The position numbers were made by a program, and so were the translations under genes. Source: an uncultured Lachnospiraceae bacterium (GTDB lineage Bacteria > Bacillota > Clostridia > Lachnospirales > Lachnospiraceae). From it: a DNA stretch of 64,000 bases. Shown piece by piece: positions 1-8,436 of this stretch. Position 1 is the first letter of the stretch. Each line of letters opens with the position of its first letter. The DNA lies in the NCBI GenBank assembly GCA_946558465.1, contig CAMNTM010000005.1:62001-126000 (forward strand). The letters run 5' to 3'. The notes beneath the pieces are model-generated. The model was given only the letters and a program-made list of their open reading frames with translations. It was not told the origin of the DNA and did not search any database.

Positions 1-558
1 CGCGGATTAGCAGTTTTATGGACTTATATTGACAATGGTATTGTAGGGGACGGAGTTCCGACAAATGTGATTATCCGCCGCTTGCTGGATTGTGAGGATA
101 TAGAGGAAGCAGTAGATTATTTGAAAAATGTGCCGCATGATATTCCAAATCAATTTGGACTGGCAGATAAGAAGGGAAATATTATCTGTGTAGAATGCTT
201 TCCGAACAAGGTATATGTGACACGCAGGGAGGATTATTTCGTACATACAAATCATAATGTATATACACCTGAAGAGGAAGAGTGCACATGTTCTTCAACA
301 TCATGGGACAGATATGACGTGATGAAGCAGTTAATTGAGGATAACTATGGAAAAATTGATGCAGATATGGGAAAAGAATTTCTGAAGTGTCATGATAGAT
401 TTCCAAATAGCATTTGTTCCCATCCGGCGCCGGAAAAGCCGTGGAATAAGACCTTAGCGGCAATGGTGTATGAGCTTAATGAAGGAAAGATGCATATTGC
501 TTTTGGAAATCCGTGTGAAGCAGAGTATCATACCTATCAATTTAACAAATATTTATAA
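1..558 (+). CDS. C45-type linear amide hydrolase / acyltransferase, 5' truncated by window
   Basis: The reading frame is open from base 1 and ends with TAA at 556-558, so only the C-terminal 185 residues are present. The pattern of a GLADKKGN segment, a short FPNKVYVT strand, the HTNH motif and then a DRYDVMKQLI helix fits the peptidase C45 / acyl-CoA:6-aminopenicillanic acid acyltransferase family. These Ntn-hydrolases cut linear amide bonds, and the nucleophilic Cys would lie upstream of the window. The next gene is convergent, across a hairpin. Family membership is fairly likely; the substrate is unknown. The gene lies near a reductase locus that may use amino-acid derivatives, but any functional link is inference. 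Confidence 0.65.
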   Translation, partial: RGLAVLWTYIDNGIVGDGVPTNVIIRRLLDCEDIEEAVDYLKNVPHDIPNQFGLADKKGNIICVECFPNKVYVTRREDYFVHTNHNVYTPEEEECTCSSTSWDRYDVMKQLIEDNYGKIDADMGKEFLKCHDRFPNSICSHPAPEKPWNKTLAAMVYELNEGKMHIAFGNPCEAEYHTYQFNKYL

Positions 559-583
559 AAAATAAGCAGAAAACATAAGTTTA

Positions 584-621
584 CGGAAACGAAAGATACT
601 AGGAGGGTATCTTCGTTTCCG
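584..621. terminator. Hairpin between convergent genes
   Basis: CGGAAACGAAAGATAC (584-599) pairs with GTATCTTCGTTTCCG (607-621), with one bulged A and a short loop. It lies between the convergent hydrolase and TetR genes and probably terminates both. No strong U-run follows on the plus strand; the minus-strand side is moderately T-rich. Confidence 0.5.
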
Positions 622-640
622 GTCCAGTTTGGCTGCGGCT

Positions 641-1297
641 TTATCTTTTTTGCTGGTTAGTAACAAACTTTAGTATCTGGATAAGTTTATTTGTAAGCAT
701 GTCAGAATCTAAAGAAGGATTCTGACATTTTTGTGACAGAAGATATTTTAAATAGCTGACAGTAATTTCATTAATAGTTTCTAGATCGGACTTGTGAATT
801 CCGGGATCAGATTCTGCAAGAGAAATCAATAGCTGCATGCACCGTTCGCTGATATTTCTGCCGTAATACATATGCTCTATATCAGGTGAGTAGGTTTCTT
901 GCTCTTCTGGAAATATTTCGTAGTATTGTTTTATGGTTTCTGTGAGATTATCACTATATTTTCCAAAAAAGAAATCATAGAATATTTTTGGATTTTGGAA
1001 AATTGTCTGTGCGAAAAAGGTCCAAATAGAGAAGAAGCGTTCCCTTGAAGGAAGATTTTGTGTACTTATTTTTGAAAGATTACTGCTGTATTCGTTAAAA
1101 TATTTTAATGATGCAAGAAGAATCAGCTGGTCTACATCTTTAAAATACAGGTAGATTGTTGAATTGTGGAAGCCGGCCTTATCTGCAATTTTGCGGATAG
1201 AAATATTCTCCCGGCCCTCTGAGTCAAGTAGTTCCTGTGCTGCCTTTATAAAACGGACTGCATTTTGGCGTTTTATGATTTCTTTTTCGCTATTCAT
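641..1297 (-). CDS. TetR/AcrR family transcriptional regulator
   Basis: 218 residues from the ATG at 1297; a TTG at 1309 would add four residues but sits directly on the AAAGGAA ribosome site. The N-terminus is a TetR DNA-binding domain: a helix around AVRFIKAAQELLDSEG, then ISIRKIADKAGFHNSTIYLYFKDVDQL with the typical helix-turn-helix and the YxYF turn. The rest is an all-helical ligand domain not matched to a named subfamily. It is divergent from the GrdE/GrdB-like operon, whose promoter contains a 14-bp palindrome that this protein is the best candidate to bind. It is therefore likely a substrate-sensing repressor of the reductase genes; this is inferred from context. Confidence 0.85.
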   Translation of the reverse strand: MNSEKEIIKRQNAVRFIKAAQELLDSEGRENISIRKIADKAGFHNSTIYLYFKDVDQLILLASLKYFNEYSSNLSKISTQNLPSRERFFSIWTFFAQTIFQNPKIFYDFFFGKYSDNLTETIKQYYEIFPEEQETYSPDIEHMYYGRNISERCMQLLISLAESDPGIHKSDLETINEITVSYLKYLLSQKCQNPSLDSDMLTNKLIQILKFVTNQQKR

Positions 1298-1499
1298 ATA
1301 ATTTACCAATTCCTTTAAAAATTTATATTTTTATTCAAGAAGTAAACCAATCCCGTATAAGGCATACGTTGCGGGAGAGCATATAAGTATATTTTGCCAG
1401 ACGATTCGTGTATCTTGAAAGTTTAGCTTATTATAACATAAAATAATGAGAGTTTGAAATAAATAGTATATAGAAAATTTCTATATATAAAAAACAATA

Positions 1500-1560
1500 T
1501 TGACAATAAGCGCGCTCATTTGTATAATTGTTGTATAAAATGATGAATAAGCGCGCTTAT
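1500..1560 (+). promoter_or_regulatory. Promoter and TetR-type operators of the GrdE/GrdB-like operon
   Basis: TTGACA at 1500-1505 and TATAAT at 1523-1528 are separated by 17 bp, a consensus sigma-A promoter. The spacer holds ATAAGCGCGCTCAT (1506-1519), and a perfect palindrome ATAAGCGCGCTTAT lies downstream at 1547-1560. Two near-identical operators, one inside the promoter and one over the early transcribed region, suit repression by the divergent TetR protein. The remainder of the 342-bp gap 1298-1639 is AT-rich and must hold the TetR promoter; nothing else is evident in it. Confidence 0.75.
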
Positions 1561-1639
1561 AAAATAAAAATATGTAAAACATAATATGACTTATAGAGAC
1601 AGTCTATGAAAATGCAATGCAATAAGTGAGGAGGAAACC

Positions 1640-2965
1640 ATGAAGCTGGAGATAGGGAATTTCTATGTGAAGGATATTGTTTTTGGGGACAAGTTGTCTC
1701 TGGAAAATGGAGTGCTTACGATTGATAAAGAAGAAGCGCTTGATTTTGTTAAAGAGGATGAAAGGATAACAGAGGCGGAGCTTCATATTGCAAAGCCGGG
1801 GGACAAGATCCGCATGTGTCCGGTAAAGGAGGCGGTTGAGCCGAGAGTGCGTCCGGATGGAAGAAGTATTTTTCCGGGCTATACCGGTGATTTGGCAAAA
1901 GCGGGAGAAGGTGTTACTTACGCACTTAAAAACTGCAGCGTGCTTGTGGTAGGGATGCACTGGGGAGGATTTCAGGATGGAATCATTGATATGAGCGGAG
2001 AGGGACAAAAATATACATATTACGGACAGCTGAATAATATAGTTCTAGTTGCAGATACAAATGAAGAGTTTGAAAAAAATGAGCAGCAGAAGAAGAATGA
2101 TGCGTTAAGAAGAGCAGGACATAGGCTTGCAGAGTTTATCGGAGCATGCGTAAAGGATATGACCCCGGAGGAAACAGAGGTTTATGAGCTTGGAGGAATG
2201 ATTAAGCGCGGGCCGGAGACGGAAAAGCTTCCTTCTGTTGTCTATGTTATGCAGCCTCAGTCTCAGATGGAGGAAATGGGGTATAATGATTTGGTATATG
2301 GCTGGGATATGAATCATGTAGTTCCGACAGTTATGCATCCAAATGAGATTTTAGACGGAGCCATGGTTTCAGGAAGCTTTATGCCGGTATCTTCTAAATG
2401 GGCGACTTATGATTTTCAAAATTGTCCGAATATTAAAGCACTTTATAAGGAGCATGGCAAGACAATTAATTTTCTTGGTGTTATTATGTCTAACTTGAAT
2501 GTGGCTTTAGAGCAGAAAGAAAGGGCAGCTCTGTTTGTCGCACAGATTGCGAATAGTCTTGGTGCAGACGGCGCTGTTGTGGCAGAAGAGGGGTACGGAA
2601 ATCCGGATGCAGATTTTGTCGGCTGTATTGTGGCACTTGAGGATGCTGGAGTCAAAACGGTAGGAATTACGAACGAGTGTACCGGACGTGACGGACAGTC
2701 TCAGCCTCTTGTGACATTAGATGAAAAGTGTGATGCAATCGTATCCTGCGGAAATGTATCTCAGTTGATAGAACTGCCGCCGATGGAGACAGTTTTGGGT
2801 GAGCTGCAGGCACTTGCGAGAGACGGGCTTTCCGGCGGCTGGGCAGACGATGAGATTCTGGGGCCTTCTGTCAGGGAGGATGGGTCCATTATTATGGAAA
2901 ATAACTCGATGTTCTGTGGTGATCAGGTGTGCGGCTGGTCTCCAAAAACAATGAAAGAATTTTAG
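1640..2965 (+). CDS. Glycine/sarcosine/betaine reductase component B, alpha/beta proprotein (GrdE/GrdG/GrdI family)
   Basis: 441 residues, the usual length for this family, with a GAGGAGG ribosome site. It begins MKLEIGNFYVKDIVFGD, typical of GrdE-type proteins, followed by the EPRV..GRSIFPGY and GFQDGIIDMSG motifs. A C-terminal half carries GADGAVVAEEGYGNPDADFVG and NECTGRDGQSQ. Known members are proproteins cut at a Cys to form a pyruvoyl group that binds the amino substrate; I cannot assign the cut site here with certainty. It is followed after 16 bp by the GrdB-like selenoprotein, so the two form a component B. Substrate specificity among glycine, sarcosine, betaine or another amine cannot be read from the sequence. 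It is likely controlled by the divergent TetR. Confidence 0.9.
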   Translation: MKLEIGNFYVKDIVFGDKLSLENGVLTIDKEEALDFVKEDERITEAELHIAKPGDKIRMCPVKEAVEPRVRPDGRSIFPGYTGDLAKAGEGVTYALKNCSVLVVGMHWGGFQDGIIDMSGEGQKYTYYGQLNNIVLVADTNEEFEKNEQQKKNDALRRAGHRLAEFIGACVKDMTPEETEVYELGGMIKRGPETEKLPSVVYVMQPQSQMEEMGYNDLVYGWDMNHVVPTVMHPNEILDGAMVSGSFMPVSSKWATYDFQNCPNIKALYKEHGKTINFLGVIMSNLNVALEQKERAALFVAQIANSLGADGAVVAEEGYGNPDADFVGCIVALEDAGVKTVGITNECTGRDGQSQPLVTLDEKCDAIVSCGNVSQLIELPPMETVLGELQALARDGLSGGWADDEILGPSVREDGSIIMENNSMFCGDQVCGWSPKTMKEF

Positions 2966-2981
2966 CGGAGGTAAAAGTGCA

Positions 2982-4286
2982 GTGAAAAAGGCAATTTTAT
3001 ATGTAAATCAATTTTTTGGACAAATCGGCGGAGAGGAACAGGCAGGAACTGCACCTCAAATACATGAAGGACAGATCGGACCTGCGATGCAGTTTGCAAA
3101 GGAGCTTGATGCCAAGGTAACACATACGATTATCTGCGGCGATAATTATATGGGTTCAAACACAGAGGAGGCGGTTGCGGAGATTCTCAGTATGCTGGAA
3201 GGGAAAGAATTCGACATTTTTCTTGCAGGACCGGCATTTCAGGCTGGACGTTATACGGTAGCCTGTGGTACGATCTGTAAGGCTGTAAAAGAGAAATTCG
3301 GTGTGCCGGTTGTAACCTCTATGAATAGCGAAACTCCGGGCGTGAATATGTTTAAAAAAGATATGTATATCCTGCAAGGCGGCAATATTGCATCTAAGAT
3401 GAGAAAAGATGTAAAGGCTATGGCTAAGGTTGCGAACAAGCTGTTAAACGGTGAACCGATAGGAAGTGCAGACGAAGAGGGGTATTTTGCAAGGGGGATC
3501 CGCCATCAAGTATGGCGCGCAGATGGAAAACCGGCTTCTGAGCGTATGGTAGACATGCTGATTAAAAAATTAAATGGAGAACCCTTTCAGACAGAGCTTC
3601 CTATTCCAAAAAGAGATATGGTGCCGATTGCTCCTGCCGTTAAGAATTTAAAGGAGGCCAGAATAGCGTTGGTAAATACCGGAGGCATTGTTCCGGCAGA
3701 TAATCCGGATCATATTCAGTCGGCTTCGGCGACGCGCTGGGGAAGATATAATATTGATGGTGAGGAAGCATTAAAAAGCGGAGAATATAAGACGATTCAT
3801 GCGGGGTTTGATCCGGCAGCAGCTGATGCAGACCCAAATGTTATCACGCCGGTTGACGCGCTTAAGACTTTGGAGAAAGAAGGAGTTTACGGAAGTCTTC
3901 ATCCATATTTTTATACAACAGTAGGAACCGGGACGACAGAGGCAGAGGCACAGAGAATGGCCAAAGAGATGATTCCTCACTTTCAGGAGGACCATGTGGA
4001 TGCTGTAATCATGGTTTCTACATGAGGGACCTGTACTCGTTGCGGTGCAACGATGGTGAAAGAAATTGAAAGAGCAGGATTTCCAATCGTACAGATGTGC
4101 AATTTGATCCCAGTAGCAAAAACAGTTGGTTCAAATAGAATTGTTCCGACAATATCTATTCCATATCCGTTAGGAGATCCGGGAACTTCTAAAGAAGATC
4201 AATGGAAGCTGCGTTATCATAGAACGAAGGTGGCTTTAGAAGCTTTGGCAACAGACATTAAGGAACAGACAGTATTCCGCGTGTAA
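2982..4286 (+). CDS. Glycine/sarcosine/betaine reductase component B selenoprotein (GrdB/GrdF/GrdH family), Sec at UGA
   Basis: GTG start after GCGGAGG. The frame meets TGA at 4023-4025 and continues in phase to TAA at 4284-4286; read through, it gives 434 residues with selenocysteine at 348. The context STUGTCTRCGATMVKEIERAG keeps the UxxCxxC redox motif of the family. The N-terminus (KKAILYVNQFFGQIGGEE) and motifs such as GPAFQAGRY and IQSASATRWG are canonical. The product, with the GrdE-like protein, would carry out reductive cleavage of an alpha-amino C-N bond, passing electrons and the carboxymethyl group to GrdA. A standard gene caller would split it at 4025. GrdA, GrdC and GrdD are not in this window, so either they lie elsewhere or this is an orphan component B. 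Confidence 0.93.
4023..4052 (+). promoter_or_regulatory. UGA selenocysteine codon and SECIS-like hairpin
   Basis: The in-frame TGA at 4023-4025 is followed, 12 nt later, by CGTTGC (4038-4043), loop GGT (4044-4046) and GCAACG (4047-4052), a perfect 6-bp stem. Bacterial SECIS elements lie immediately 3' of the UGA inside the coding region, at about this distance, and bind SelB. The stem is also coding sequence. Confidence 0.8.
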
Positions 4287-4551
4287 GAAAAAACGAAACA
4301 CCGGGACTTTTTCTGAAGAAAAGAGTTTAAAGCGGAAAACAAGATGTGAGAATGTGCTGGAAAAAGTGAAATAAAAGAAACGGGAATAAAAAATGTGGAT
4401 AATTACTATAAATTAAATAAAAAATTAATAGTATGCTATGTTATTTTGTGATATTAAAAGTAGAATATTATGATTAAAAGAGGGTGTTGTAAAATTATTG
4501 AGGCAGATAATTGAGCAATACTTTCTTTCTGTTTTGAAATAAAAATATGGA
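4287..4551. other. AT-rich intergenic region downstream of the GrdB-like gene
   Basis: Together with the following terminator this makes up a 368-bp gap without a gene. I see no small ORF with a ribosome site and no repeat. It is the untranslated 3' region between the GrdB-like stop and the hairpin at 4552. Confidence 0.4.
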
Positions 4552-4606
4552 GCTGACGCTCTGGTAGATGTTTTGTATACTTTAGCGTCAGCCCCTTATT
4601 TTTTAA
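4552..4606 (+). terminator. Terminator of the GrdE/GrdB-like operon
   Basis: GCTGACGCT (4552-4560) pairs with AGCGTCAGC (4584-4592). The loop is long (23 nt), and CCCTTATTTTTT follows. It lies between the rightward reductase operon and the leftward substrate-binding protein gene. The long loop makes it less certain than a compact hairpin. Confidence 0.55.
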
Positions 4607-4654
4607 GAAAAAATACATAGCATAAAATGTATTTTGAGTAATTTGGTTTTGCGT

Positions 4655-5450
4655 TTATTTTGCTGCCTGTTCCGCAAATTCAGTTGTAACCAGGTCTTCA
4701 TAAGATGCACGTTTGGTAAGCTCATCGGCCTCTTCGAGAATATCCTGGAGAAGCTCAAAGCTTTCTTTTTCAAATATAAGGTCGGCTTTCCAGGTGTCTT
4801 GATCATAGTAACGAGTAACGATAGTTGTGATAGTATCTAAATCTGTTTCCTTAAACTGCGGCGCTATGATAGAAGCAATTTCCTCTGGCGTATGAGTCTG
4901 TACATAGTCCATACCCTTTTGCAGAGCATTTGTGAACCCTTGAATGATTTCAGGATTTTTTTCTATATAGCTTTGTTTTGCAGAAAACGCAGTGTATGGT
5001 ACGTAACCACTGTCAGTTCCAAGTGAAGCGACAACATAGCCTTTGCCTTCTTTTTCAAGCGTAGTCGCACCGGGTTCAAATTCTACTGTGAAATCTCCCT
5101 GCCCCTCAGCAAATGCAGCGGCAGTGGAGCCAAAGTCGATGCTTTGGTCGATGCTTACATCTTTGGCAGGATCGATTTTATTCTGTTTTAGAATGTATTC
5201 GAATACCATCTCAGGCATACCGCCCTTCCGTCCTCCCAATACATTTTTATCTTTCAGATCTTCCCACTTAAAATCAGGCATTTCTTCGCGTGCTACTAAG
5301 AAGTTTCCCGCACGCTGCGTAAGCTGTGCAAAGTTTATCACATAATCATTTGCTCCTTCGTTATAAGTATAGATAGATGCCTCAGAGCCCATAAAACCAA
5401 TGTCGGCGCTGCCGGATAATACGGCGGTCATTGTTTTGTCGGCTCCAAAT
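4655..5450 (-). pseudogene. ABC transporter substrate-binding protein, C-terminal part (split by prophage)
   Basis: About 265 residues of an NMT1/THI5/SsuA-type periplasmic-binding protein without its N-terminus. The fold continues from GADKTMTAVLSGSADIGFMG through GFTNALQKGMDYVQTHTPEEIASIIAPQF. The reading frame passes upstream of the internal ATG at 5431 into the 9-bp att core at 5442-5450, where homology stops. The missing part is at 43766-44034. Such proteins bind nitrate/taurine/thiamine-precursor-like or small organic ligands for an ABC importer. No permease or ATPase gene is adjacent, so it may be an orphan receptor. It is interrupted in this lysogen; excision would restore it. Confidence 0.9.
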
Positions 5451-5471
5451 GGAGATAACTATTTAATACAA
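5442..5471. other. attL with right half of attP
   Basis: The core GCTCCAAAT (5442-5450) is followed, inside the prophage, by GGAG and then by CTATTTAATACAA (5459-5471). That arm is the exact inverse complement of TTGTATTAAATAG at the other end. Joining the two ends gives an attP with 13-bp inverted arms 20 bp apart and a central CTCC-AAAT-GGAG palindrome, as expected for a large serine integrase. The symmetry axis puts the crossover dinucleotide at AA. Confidence 0.85.
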
Positions 5472-5477
5472 GTCAGA

Positions 5478-6869
5478 TTATAAAAAATCTATGTATTCTA
5501 TCGCAGAGTCTTCTCTCAGGTGTATCTCTTCTACAACAGAGCGCCAGAAGGCTCTGCGGTTCTCTAAAGAAAGAGAATCATACATGCTGCGGAAGTCTGT
5601 TTTAAGCAGGTTTTCCAGATAGGTAAAGTCTCTCTGTTCTTCCTGACGGCTCCGGGACAGCTCTTTCAGTTCTGTCTCGATTCGGTCGTATTCTTTGTTA
5701 TAATATTCCCAGTCGACGCGCCCCTTCTGGAAGAGGAGATTCAGACGCTCCCGCTCCTTATGAAGCTGTTCAGGCTTTATCACCTTTGTAGTTTTCTTTC
5801 GCTGTTCATCAACCTTCGATATGCGTATCCTGAATTTATAGTATTCGTCCTCCAGATTTGTAAGAAGATATTTTTCTACAAGATTCTGGCTGAGCTTGTG
5901 CCGGTAAGTACATTTCTTGTCTATGGCAGCATGGTTACACCGGTAATAGCAGTAGGACCTTTTTTCTCCGGTCTTCCGGTTAATGATGGAATTTACACCG
6001 GTCCCGGATAACATCTGGCCGCAGGCCGGGCATCGAATAAGGCCGGTAAAGAGATAGATTCTTCCGGAAGGAGCCTGCTTTATATTTTTGCGTGAAATTC
6101 TCTGGATTTCATCGTATTCTGTTTCTGTCAGGTATGCAGGACAATAGGGGATTCCCCGGTAGGTTCCCCTGTAAAATTCGCTGGACAGCATGGTCCGCAT
6201 GATGCTCCAGGAAAAATCCGGATTGAAATACTCCTGTATGTATTTCAGCGCTGCAGTTTTGTTCTGATGCTTCCGATAAAATTCAAAGAAAGCATTTACC
6301 ATAGCTTCCTGTTCCGGATTTTTTACCATTCTTTTCACACCGTCTACCTGGGCGGTCATGTACCCGGGGGGCATGTTTGCCTCGCCAAAGATGAGTTTCC
6401 CCTGCCGGATCGAGGCTTCATTCACGAATTTAATACGCTCGCTGGTTGTATCTACTTCATTCTGTCCAATGGAGAGTACAACATTCAGCTGAAGGCGCCC
6501 ATCACGGGTCTCCATGTTGATGCCAGGCTCGCTGGCGGAAATCCAGCTTACACCGTGTGCATCAAGAATATCCTGGACCTTATAAAAATCAGACATATTC
6601 CGAAACCACCTGTCAAGCCGCCAGAAGAGGATAACGTCGATTTTCCCGGCTTTTACGTCGTTAAGCAGGGAATGTATAGCCTTGCGCTTTTTGAGCTCTT
6701 TACGGGCTGTTTTTCCCTCGTCAGCATAGATTCCGGCCACGGTCATATTGTGGTCAGCCGCATACTGCTCCAGGTATTCCTTCTGGGCCTGTAAGGACTT
6801 GCCGTGAATCTGCTGTTCTGCTGTGGAGACTCTTATGTAGATTGCGCAGCGCAGGATTTTTTCGCTCAT
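5478..6869 (-). CDS. Large serine recombinase (phage integrase)
   Basis: 463 residues from the ATG at 6869, eight bases after GGGGGGAG. The N-terminal resolvase domain has AIYIRVSTAEQ with nucleophile Ser15 and a DVILFWRLDRWFRN segment. A recombinase domain follows (around FFEFYRKHQNKTAALKYI), then a zinc ribbon (CPACGQM ... YYRCNH...KKCTYRH) and a coiled-coil region near ELKELSRSRQEEQ. It lies 28 bp inside attL, the usual position for such integrases. It would join attP to attB for insertion; excision needs a directionality factor, which I did not identify. The length is at the short end for the family. Confidence 0.95.
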   Translation of the reverse strand: MSEKILRCAIYIRVSTAEQQIHGKSLQAQKEYLEQYAADHNMTVAGIYADEGKTARKELKKRKAIHSLLNDVKAGKIDVILFWRLDRWFRNMSDFYKVQDILDAHGVSWISASEPGINMETRDGRLQLNVVLSIGQNEVDTTSERIKFVNEASIRQGKLIFGEANMPPGYMTAQVDGVKRMVKNPEQEAMVNAFFEFYRKHQNKTAALKYIQEYFNPDFSWSIMRTMLSSEFYRGTYRGIPYCPAYLTETEYDEIQRISRKNIKQAPSGRIYLFTGLIRCPACGQMLSGTGVNSIINRKTGEKRSYCYYRCNHAAIDKKCTYRHKLSQNLVEKYLLTNLEDEYYKFRIRISKVDEQRKKTTKVIKPEQLHKERERLNLLFQKGRVDWEYYNKEYDRIETELKELSRSRQEEQRDFTYLENLLKTDFRSMYDSLSLENRRAFWRSVVEEIHLREDSAIEYIDFL

Positions 6870-6920
6870 TAGTGTCACGCTCCCCCCTTAAATGATATGT
6901 AAAAAATGGTATAAAAATAA

Positions 6921-6954
6921 CACCTGTACAGGTGCCGGAGGATTGTGATATAAT
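6921..6954 (+). promoter_or_regulatory. Palindrome CACCTGTACAGGTG and extended -10 promoter
   Basis: A perfect 14-bp palindrome (6921-6934) is followed by TGATATAAT at 6946-6954, an extended -10 on the plus strand. A weak -35 (TGTACA) falls within the palindrome, so a repressor or activator could act there. It lies between two leftward genes (integrase and Uma2 protein), so it does not serve a known rightward gene. The palindrome might instead control the integrase, which starts 52 bp away. Confidence 0.45.
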
Positions 6955-7038
6955 CTTATTGGCAGTAAGCTATATCATGTGTCCTGGGCACTGTATAGTA
7001 AAGTCGTCCTTGCTGGTATCCGGCAAGGGCGCATTTTT
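6955..7038 (+). ncRNA. Possible small phage RNA of about 80 nt
   Basis: A rightward transcript from the extended -10 at 6949-6954 would end at a strong hairpin: CGTCCTTGC (7005-7013) pairs with GCAAGGGCG (7023-7031; nine pairs, one G-U), followed by CATTTTT. No ORF with a ribosome site lies between. The hairpin also ends the leftward Uma2 gene and may just be a bidirectional terminator, so a dedicated RNA is only a possibility. Confidence 0.3.
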
Positions 7039-7041
7039 AAG

Positions 7042-7587
7042 TTATGACAGCAAATCAGAAATCTTGATTGTCATATCATTAAATATGTGTACGGGTATTT
7101 CATCGTCAAAGGAGTAAAGATTTGATGATTCTTCCCCGACAAAGACATAGGTCTGTACTGCATTTTTCATCGGATTCACAATCCAGTATTCCCTTACCCC
7201 GGCAGTACGGTACTTAAATAATTTGATAATATAATCTGTTCGGGTGCTGGCAGGAGATACAATCTCTACAATCCAGTCTGGCGCCCCCTCACAACCTCGG
7301 TCAGATAATTTATCCTTGTCGCATATAACAGATATATCCGGCTCAACCCATGTTTTGTCATTGGCCGTAAGATTGACGGCAAATGGAGCCGGATAGACCT
7401 CGCAGCTTCCTTTTTTGTCTGTGATGTAATTCCCAACAGTGAGACTCAGCTGCTGGACAAGTTTCTGGTGTATCCGGTTTGGCGGAGCCATATTATAAAG
7501 CTGGCCATCAATCAGCTCCGCGCGCTGGCCCTCTGGAAGATTCCAGTAGTCTTCAGACGTATAAATGTTTTCAATTGGTAATGGCAT
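7042..7587 (-). CDS. Uma2-family (DUF820) PD-(D/E)XK endonuclease-like protein
   Basis: 181 residues. The order RAELIDGQLYNMAPP, then WVEPDISVICDKDKL, GAPDWIVEIVSPASTRTDYIIKLFKY and REYWIVNP is the hallmark of Uma2/DUF820 proteins. The acidic residues of PDISV, the E of VEIVSP and the K of IKLFKY form the PD-(D/E)XK-like active site. Members are widespread in cyanobacteria and Firmicutes and often found on mobile DNA; their function is poorly known. It sits between integrase and HicB in the leftward lysogeny block and may be a moron gene. Confidence 0.85.
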   Translation of the reverse strand: MPLPIENIYTSEDYWNLPEGQRAELIDGQLYNMAPPNRIHQKLVQQLSLTVGNYITDKKGSCEVYPAPFAVNLTANDKTWVEPDISVICDKDKLSDRGCEGAPDWIVEIVSPASTRTDYIIKLFKYRTAGVREYWIVNPMKNAVQTYVFVGEESSNLYSFDDEIPVHIFNDMTIKISDLLS

Positions 7588-7658
7588 GTAATCACTTCCC
7601 TTCGTTTTATTATGCTTTTAGTAAGGAAGTTGTTAGGCACAACCTCCCTATAAAAGCA

Positions 7659-8057
7659 CTATTTTGTTTGAATTTTTTGGAGCAAAGCCTCCTGAAGCAC
7701 TTGAGAAAAATTCAATCCCATAGCAGAAGCAGATTCGTTCAGCCACTCTGGAATGGTGAGAGTTTTCTTGATTGCTTTATTGTTATACATTTTCCGGTAT
7801 TCCATTGTATCGCATGCGATATAGTTTATAAATTCATTTCCAGAAAGAGAAAGACTTGCTGGAAGTGAAGGTGCAGGAATTATGCGGTTGTCTGTTTCGT
7901 ATCCGTAAAGGACAAGAGCAAGGGCATCTTCTGCCATTTCAATTCCATCTTCAATAGAATCTCCACAAGTATAGCATCCTTCCAAATCTGGAAAATTGAT
8001 AGAATAGCTTCCATCTTCTTCCGGTGTGAAAATTGCTGGATAAGCGTATTTTGCCAT
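7659..8057 (-). CDS. hicB: HicB-type antitoxin (module 1)
   Basis: 132 residues with the degraded RNase-H-like HicB fold: KYAYPAIFTPEEDGSYSINFPDLEGCYTCGDSIEDGIEMAEDALAL. A C-terminal ribbon-helix-helix-like segment (TIPEWLNESASAMGLNFSQVLQEALLQ) follows. It lies 47 bp downstream of hicA on the same strand. HicB neutralises HicA and normally represses the operon; the palindrome in the operon promoter is its likely site. The prophage encodes a second HicAB at 19971-20627, so the two modules may support maintenance or compete. Confidence 0.92.
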   Translation of the reverse strand: MAKYAYPAIFTPEEDGSYSINFPDLEGCYTCGDSIEDGIEMAEDALALVLYGYETDNRIIPAPSLPASLSLSGNEFINYIACDTMEYRKMYNNKAIKKTLTIPEWLNESASAMGLNFSQVLQEALLQKIQTK

Positions 8058-8104
8058 AATAAAACTCCTTTCGTTTCGATATATTAAGATTGAAGAATCG
8101 GGGA

Positions 8105-8287
8105 CTATTTAAGTCCCGCATCCTTCAATATGTTATTTAGTGTGCCTACTGGAATCTCTGCTTTGTGCCTCGGTACTGCGAACTGTTTGTCAGTTTTGTT
8201 GCTATACCAGATGTCGTGTCGGCTTCCGTTTCTTAATAGTTCGCATTCGTTCTTCTTTAGCAGTTTGAGTAGTTCCTGTGTTTTCAT
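8105..8287 (-). CDS. hicA: HicA-type mRNA interferase toxin (module 1)
   Basis: 60 residues, full length for HicA: a double-stranded RNA-binding-like fold with KTQELLKLLKKNECELLRNGSRHDIWYSN and the catalytic His in GSRHDIW. RHKAEIPVGTLNNILKDAGL then forms the C-terminal helix. AGGAGG lies just upstream of the ATG. It is the first gene of a toxin-antitoxin operon with its own consensus promoter. Confidence 0.92.
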   Translation of the reverse strand: MKTQELLKLLKKNECELLRNGSRHDIWYSNKTDKQFAVPRHKAEIPVGTLNNILKDAGLK

Positions 8288-8309
8288 TGTTCCTCCTTTC
8301 TATAATAAT

Positions 8310-8338
8310 ATTATAACACGTATAAATACGTGTGTCAA
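8310..8338 (-). promoter_or_regulatory. hicAB module 1 promoter with operator in the spacer
   Basis: On the minus strand TTGACA (8338-8333) and TATAAT (8315-8310) are 17 bp apart. The spacer contains the palindrome ACACGTATTTATACGTGT, so a bound HicB would block RNA polymerase. A second TTGACA-like element with ACGTAT lies just upstream, near 8351-8365. The same arrangement recurs at module 2. Confidence 0.75.
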
Positions 8339-8436
8339 TAAGAATATGTGTCAATACGTATTATATTATGCTTTGCATTGGAAAAATATAATCGCTTTAG
8401 TGTTTATAGCGTTAATTTATTTTCCTCTTTTGTATT

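Noticed and set aside
2982-4286. Two separate genes, split by the TGA at 4023-4025
   Set aside because: The frame, the family motif STUGTC and the SECIS-like stem all show one selenoprotein gene.
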